A DNA stretch of 7,408 nucleotides from assembly GCA_002699325.1 (NCBI GenBank), contig PABS01000055.1, positions 13,036 through 20,443 of the forward strand. The letters run 5' to 3'. Positions 6,070-7,408 of the stretch are shown one piece after another (positions within the stretch are counted from its first letter, which is position 1; each line of letters opens with the position of its first letter). This DNA comes from Ponticaulis sp. (GTDB taxonomy: Bacteria > Pseudomonadota > Alphaproteobacteria > Caulobacterales > Hyphomonadaceae). The notes beneath the pieces were generated by a model, which made no database searches, had not been told where the DNA came from, and saw only the letters and a list, made by a program, of their open reading frames with translations. Made by a program: the position numbers and the translations under genes.

Positions 6070-6462
6070 CTAGTAAAAACCCTGCCCCAGACGCCTGAGG
6101 CCTTCCGCGCTCATATTAAAACTGACGCTTTCACCCGGATTGACGAACAGTCCCGTACCTGGCGGCATGCGCTTCACGAGCGTCGCAACGCGCAAAGGCA
6201 TGCCAAATTGCCCGATATGCGCGACGGCTTTGGCGCGATCCTTTGAGGTGAAAACGATCATCAATGGCTCGCCCTTTTTATCATACAGCACCGGCCGGAA
6301 GCTTTCCGGGTCTTTCTCCACATCGGTGACGCTCGGCACGTAAACTTCCGCCAAAAGAAACTTCTTCAGGAAAGCGCCGAAATTCTCCGGGTCGGCCTGC
6401 GCGGCCTGAAGGTCTGTTTCCAGCTGGTTCTGAGGAATGAATACTGACACAAGTTGCTCCAT
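6070..6462 (-). CDS. SseB-domain family protein
   Basis: This 130-residue soluble protein has the features of the SseB N-terminal domain family: an early helix with LQAAQADPENFGAFLKKFL (18-36), the strand AEVYVPSV (38-45), a central GEPLMIVFTSKDRAKAV segment (64-80) and the closing GLFVNPGESVSFNMSAEGL motif (104-122). The E. coli SseB name is historical, and the biochemical role of this domain is not well established; I assign none. No signal peptide or membrane segment is seen, so it is probably cytoplasmic. The ATG at 6462 follows the marR stop by 10 bases, with GAGA as a weak ribosome site, so it is most likely co-translated with marR. Its stop lies 4 bases from the stop of the convergent EF-hand gene, leaving no room for a separate terminator between them. 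Confidence 0.75.
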   Translation of the reverse strand: MEQLVSVFIPQNQLETDLQAAQADPENFGAFLKKFLLAEVYVPSVTDVEKDPESFRPVLYDKKGEPLMIVFTSKDRAKAVAHIGQFGMPLRVATLVKRMPPGTGLFVNPGESVSFNMSAEGLRRLGQGFY

Positions 6463-6472
6463 TGTTCTCAGT

Positions 6473-6889
6473 CTAGCCTAACAGGATTTGGTAATAGCCC
6501 GGCAAAAGCTCGTTCAGACATTCCCGGCCTTTGGTTGTGAGCTTTTGCAGACGAACCCGGCTATTGTCCGGATCGGTGATCGTCTCAACAAGCCCATCAT
6601 CCACAAGCGCTTTCAGACTTCTGCTCACCACCGGCGAGGAGACATCAATCCGCTCGACAATCTGCGTGTGCGTCAGGCCCAAGCTGCCCTGATCGAGGAT
6701 CACGCAGATCAGAAACCGCGTGAACGAAAAGTCGCGCTCGCGGAAATATTCTTCAAGCTGGCGCAACAGAACGCTGGCTTCTCTGAGGAGCTGCAGCTTA
6801 CCCGCAATTTGCGGCTCAGAGCCCTCAGGAAAGTGATCCTGATAATTGGCGATCATGGCCTGCATGGGCAGGTATTTCAGAAAGAACAT
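6473..6889 (-). CDS. MarR-family winged-helix transcriptional regulator
   Basis: This 138-residue protein has a MarR-type fold: helices around 30-66 (LLREASVLLRQLEEYFRERDF), then the helix-turn-helix with LTHTQIVERIDVSSPVVSRSL (72-92), LKALVDDGLVET (92-103) and the wing DPDNSRVRLQKLTTKG (106-121) with the Asp/Arg pattern typical of the family. MarR proteins act as dimers and are usually repressors released by small phenolic or oxidant ligands; the target and ligand here are unknown. The C-terminal helix is short, giving a slightly small protein. The ATG at 6889 follows the priA stop by 7 bases, and the stop codon TGA sits in GTGAG, a weak ribosome site 6-7 bases before the ATG. In-frame ATGs at codons 9 and 12 are possible alternative starts without better sites. 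There is no space for its own promoter outside priA. Confidence 0.85.
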   Translation of the reverse strand: MFFLKYLPMQAMIANYQDHFPEGSEPQIAGKLQLLREASVLLRQLEEYFRERDFSFTRFLICVILDQGSLGLTHTQIVERIDVSSPVVSRSLKALVDDGLVETITDPDNSRVRLQKLTTKGRECLNELLPGYYQILLG

Positions 6890-6896
6890 GGCAGGC

Positions 6897-7408
6897 TCAC
6901 AAAAAAGAATACGGATCTACGTCGACCTGCAGGCGCGCCTGCGCCGGTAGTTTCACGCTGGCCCGCCAGTGCGCCATATAGGCTGACAGGTCAACATTGA
7001 GGTCAGAGCGCACCAGAAACCGCCAGCGCCAACGCCCCCGCACAACAGAGATCGGTGCGGGCGCAGGCCCCCAGACTTCAACCCCATGGGCTGAAGGCGT
7101 GGCCATACCAATTTCCTTCACCAGCCTGGAGGCCTCAGCCTCATCCGGGAAGGAGAAAATGAGCGCTGCGAGCCGACCATGAGGTGGCATGCCCATGGCT
7201 TCACGCATCTCCTCGTCACAGGCAAGAAAACTGTCGCGATCCGTATGACTGAGCGCCTGCATGAGCGGCGCATCGGGGTCGTATGTCTGAAGCAGGGCTC
7301 GGCCCGGTTTGTCGGCCCGCCCAGCACGCCCGGCCACCTGGGAAAGCAGCTGAAACGTTCGCTCACCGGCGCGAAGATCTCCGCCCTTCAGGCTGGCATC
7401 GGCATCCA
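6897..7408 (-). CDS. priA: Primosomal protein N' (replication restart helicase PriA), C-terminal part
   Basis: The frame is open to the right edge and supplies the last 169 residues; the N-terminus lies beyond the window. PriA is a 3'-to-5' helicase that binds stalled replication forks and reloads the replisome. Near the start of the visible part, GDLRAGERTFQLLSQ leads into VAGRAGRADKPG, the helicase motif VI region with its arginines. After it come LLQTYDPDAPLMQAL, MREAMGMPPHGRLAALIFS, VWGPAPAPISVVRGRWRWRFLV and the terminal VDVDPYSFL, all matching the PriA C-terminal domain and its conserved 'DVDP.S.L' end. The zinc-binding cysteines and Walker motifs are upstream and cannot be checked. A GTG at 7337 is internal to motif VI and is not a start. 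marR follows after 7 bases on the same strand. Confidence 0.93.
   Translation of the reverse strand, partial: DADASLKGGDLRAGERTFQLLSQVAGRAGRADKPGRALLQTYDPDAPLMQALSHTDRDSFLACDEEMREAMGMPPHGRLAALIFSFPDEAEASRLVKEIGMATPSAHGVEVWGPAPAPISVVRGRWRWRFLVRSDLNVDLSAYMAHWRASVKLPAQARLQVDVDPYSFL

Noticed and set aside
7335..7337. GTG as a start of a separate 146-residue gene
   Set aside because: The frame continues upstream with PriA residues (GDLRAGERTFQLLSQ) and the GTG encodes the Val of the helicase VI motif.
1..7408. CRISPR array, insertion sequence, tRNA or integration site
   Set aside because: Read through on both strands: no regularly spaced repeats, transposase-like frame, cloverleaf-like stretch or flanking duplication was seen.

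Overview
The window looks like an ordinary piece of chromosome from a Gram-negative bacterium, most likely an alphaproteobacterium. The base composition is moderately GC-rich, the efflux lipoprotein is NodT-like, and the PriA tail resembles alphaproteobacterial PriA. A marine/stalked group such as Hyphomonadaceae is possible, but this is an impression from protein style, not a search result. No mobile element, CRISPR array, rRNA or tRNA gene was seen.

Layout. (1) Bases 1-122, minus strand, hold the first 40 codons of what looks like an APC-family amino acid permease. It has its own sigma70-like promoter (174-202), whose spacer carries an inverted repeat. (2) Bases 337-4518, minus strand, hold a complete three-gene tripartite drug efflux operon. 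In transcription order it encodes an outer-membrane channel lipoprotein (NodT/OprM type), a periplasmic adaptor (EmrA/HlyD type) and a 14-TM MFS pump (EmrB/DHA2 type). The genes overlap by 8-17 and 4 bases. (3) A divergent TetR/AcrR repressor gene lies at 4607-5248. The 88-base intergenic region (4519-4606) carries two nearly identical 22-bp dyad elements, one beside each start codon. (4) Bases 5424-6065, plus strand, encode an exported four-EF-hand protein with a TTG start and a strong Shine-Dalgarno. (5) A minus-strand run from the right edge holds the 3' end of priA (replication restart helicase), a MarR-type regulator and an SseB-domain protein, with gaps of only 7 and 10 bases. sseB ends 4 bases from the convergent EF-hand gene.

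How the genes work together. The pump operon and TetR gene form a self-contained efflux module with the same gene order and divergent repressor as Vibrio cholerae vceCAB/vceR: the repressor probably holds both promoters down through the paired operators until a toxic ligand binds it. The priA-marR-sseB run is probably one transcript or translationally coupled. The EF-hand protein is likely a calcium-binding protein of the periplasm or exterior with no visible partner.

Nothing here is clearly a new biological system. The most informative signals are the paired operators, the apparently leaderless starts beside them, the hidden permease start at the left edge, and the compact priA-marR-sseB arrangement.
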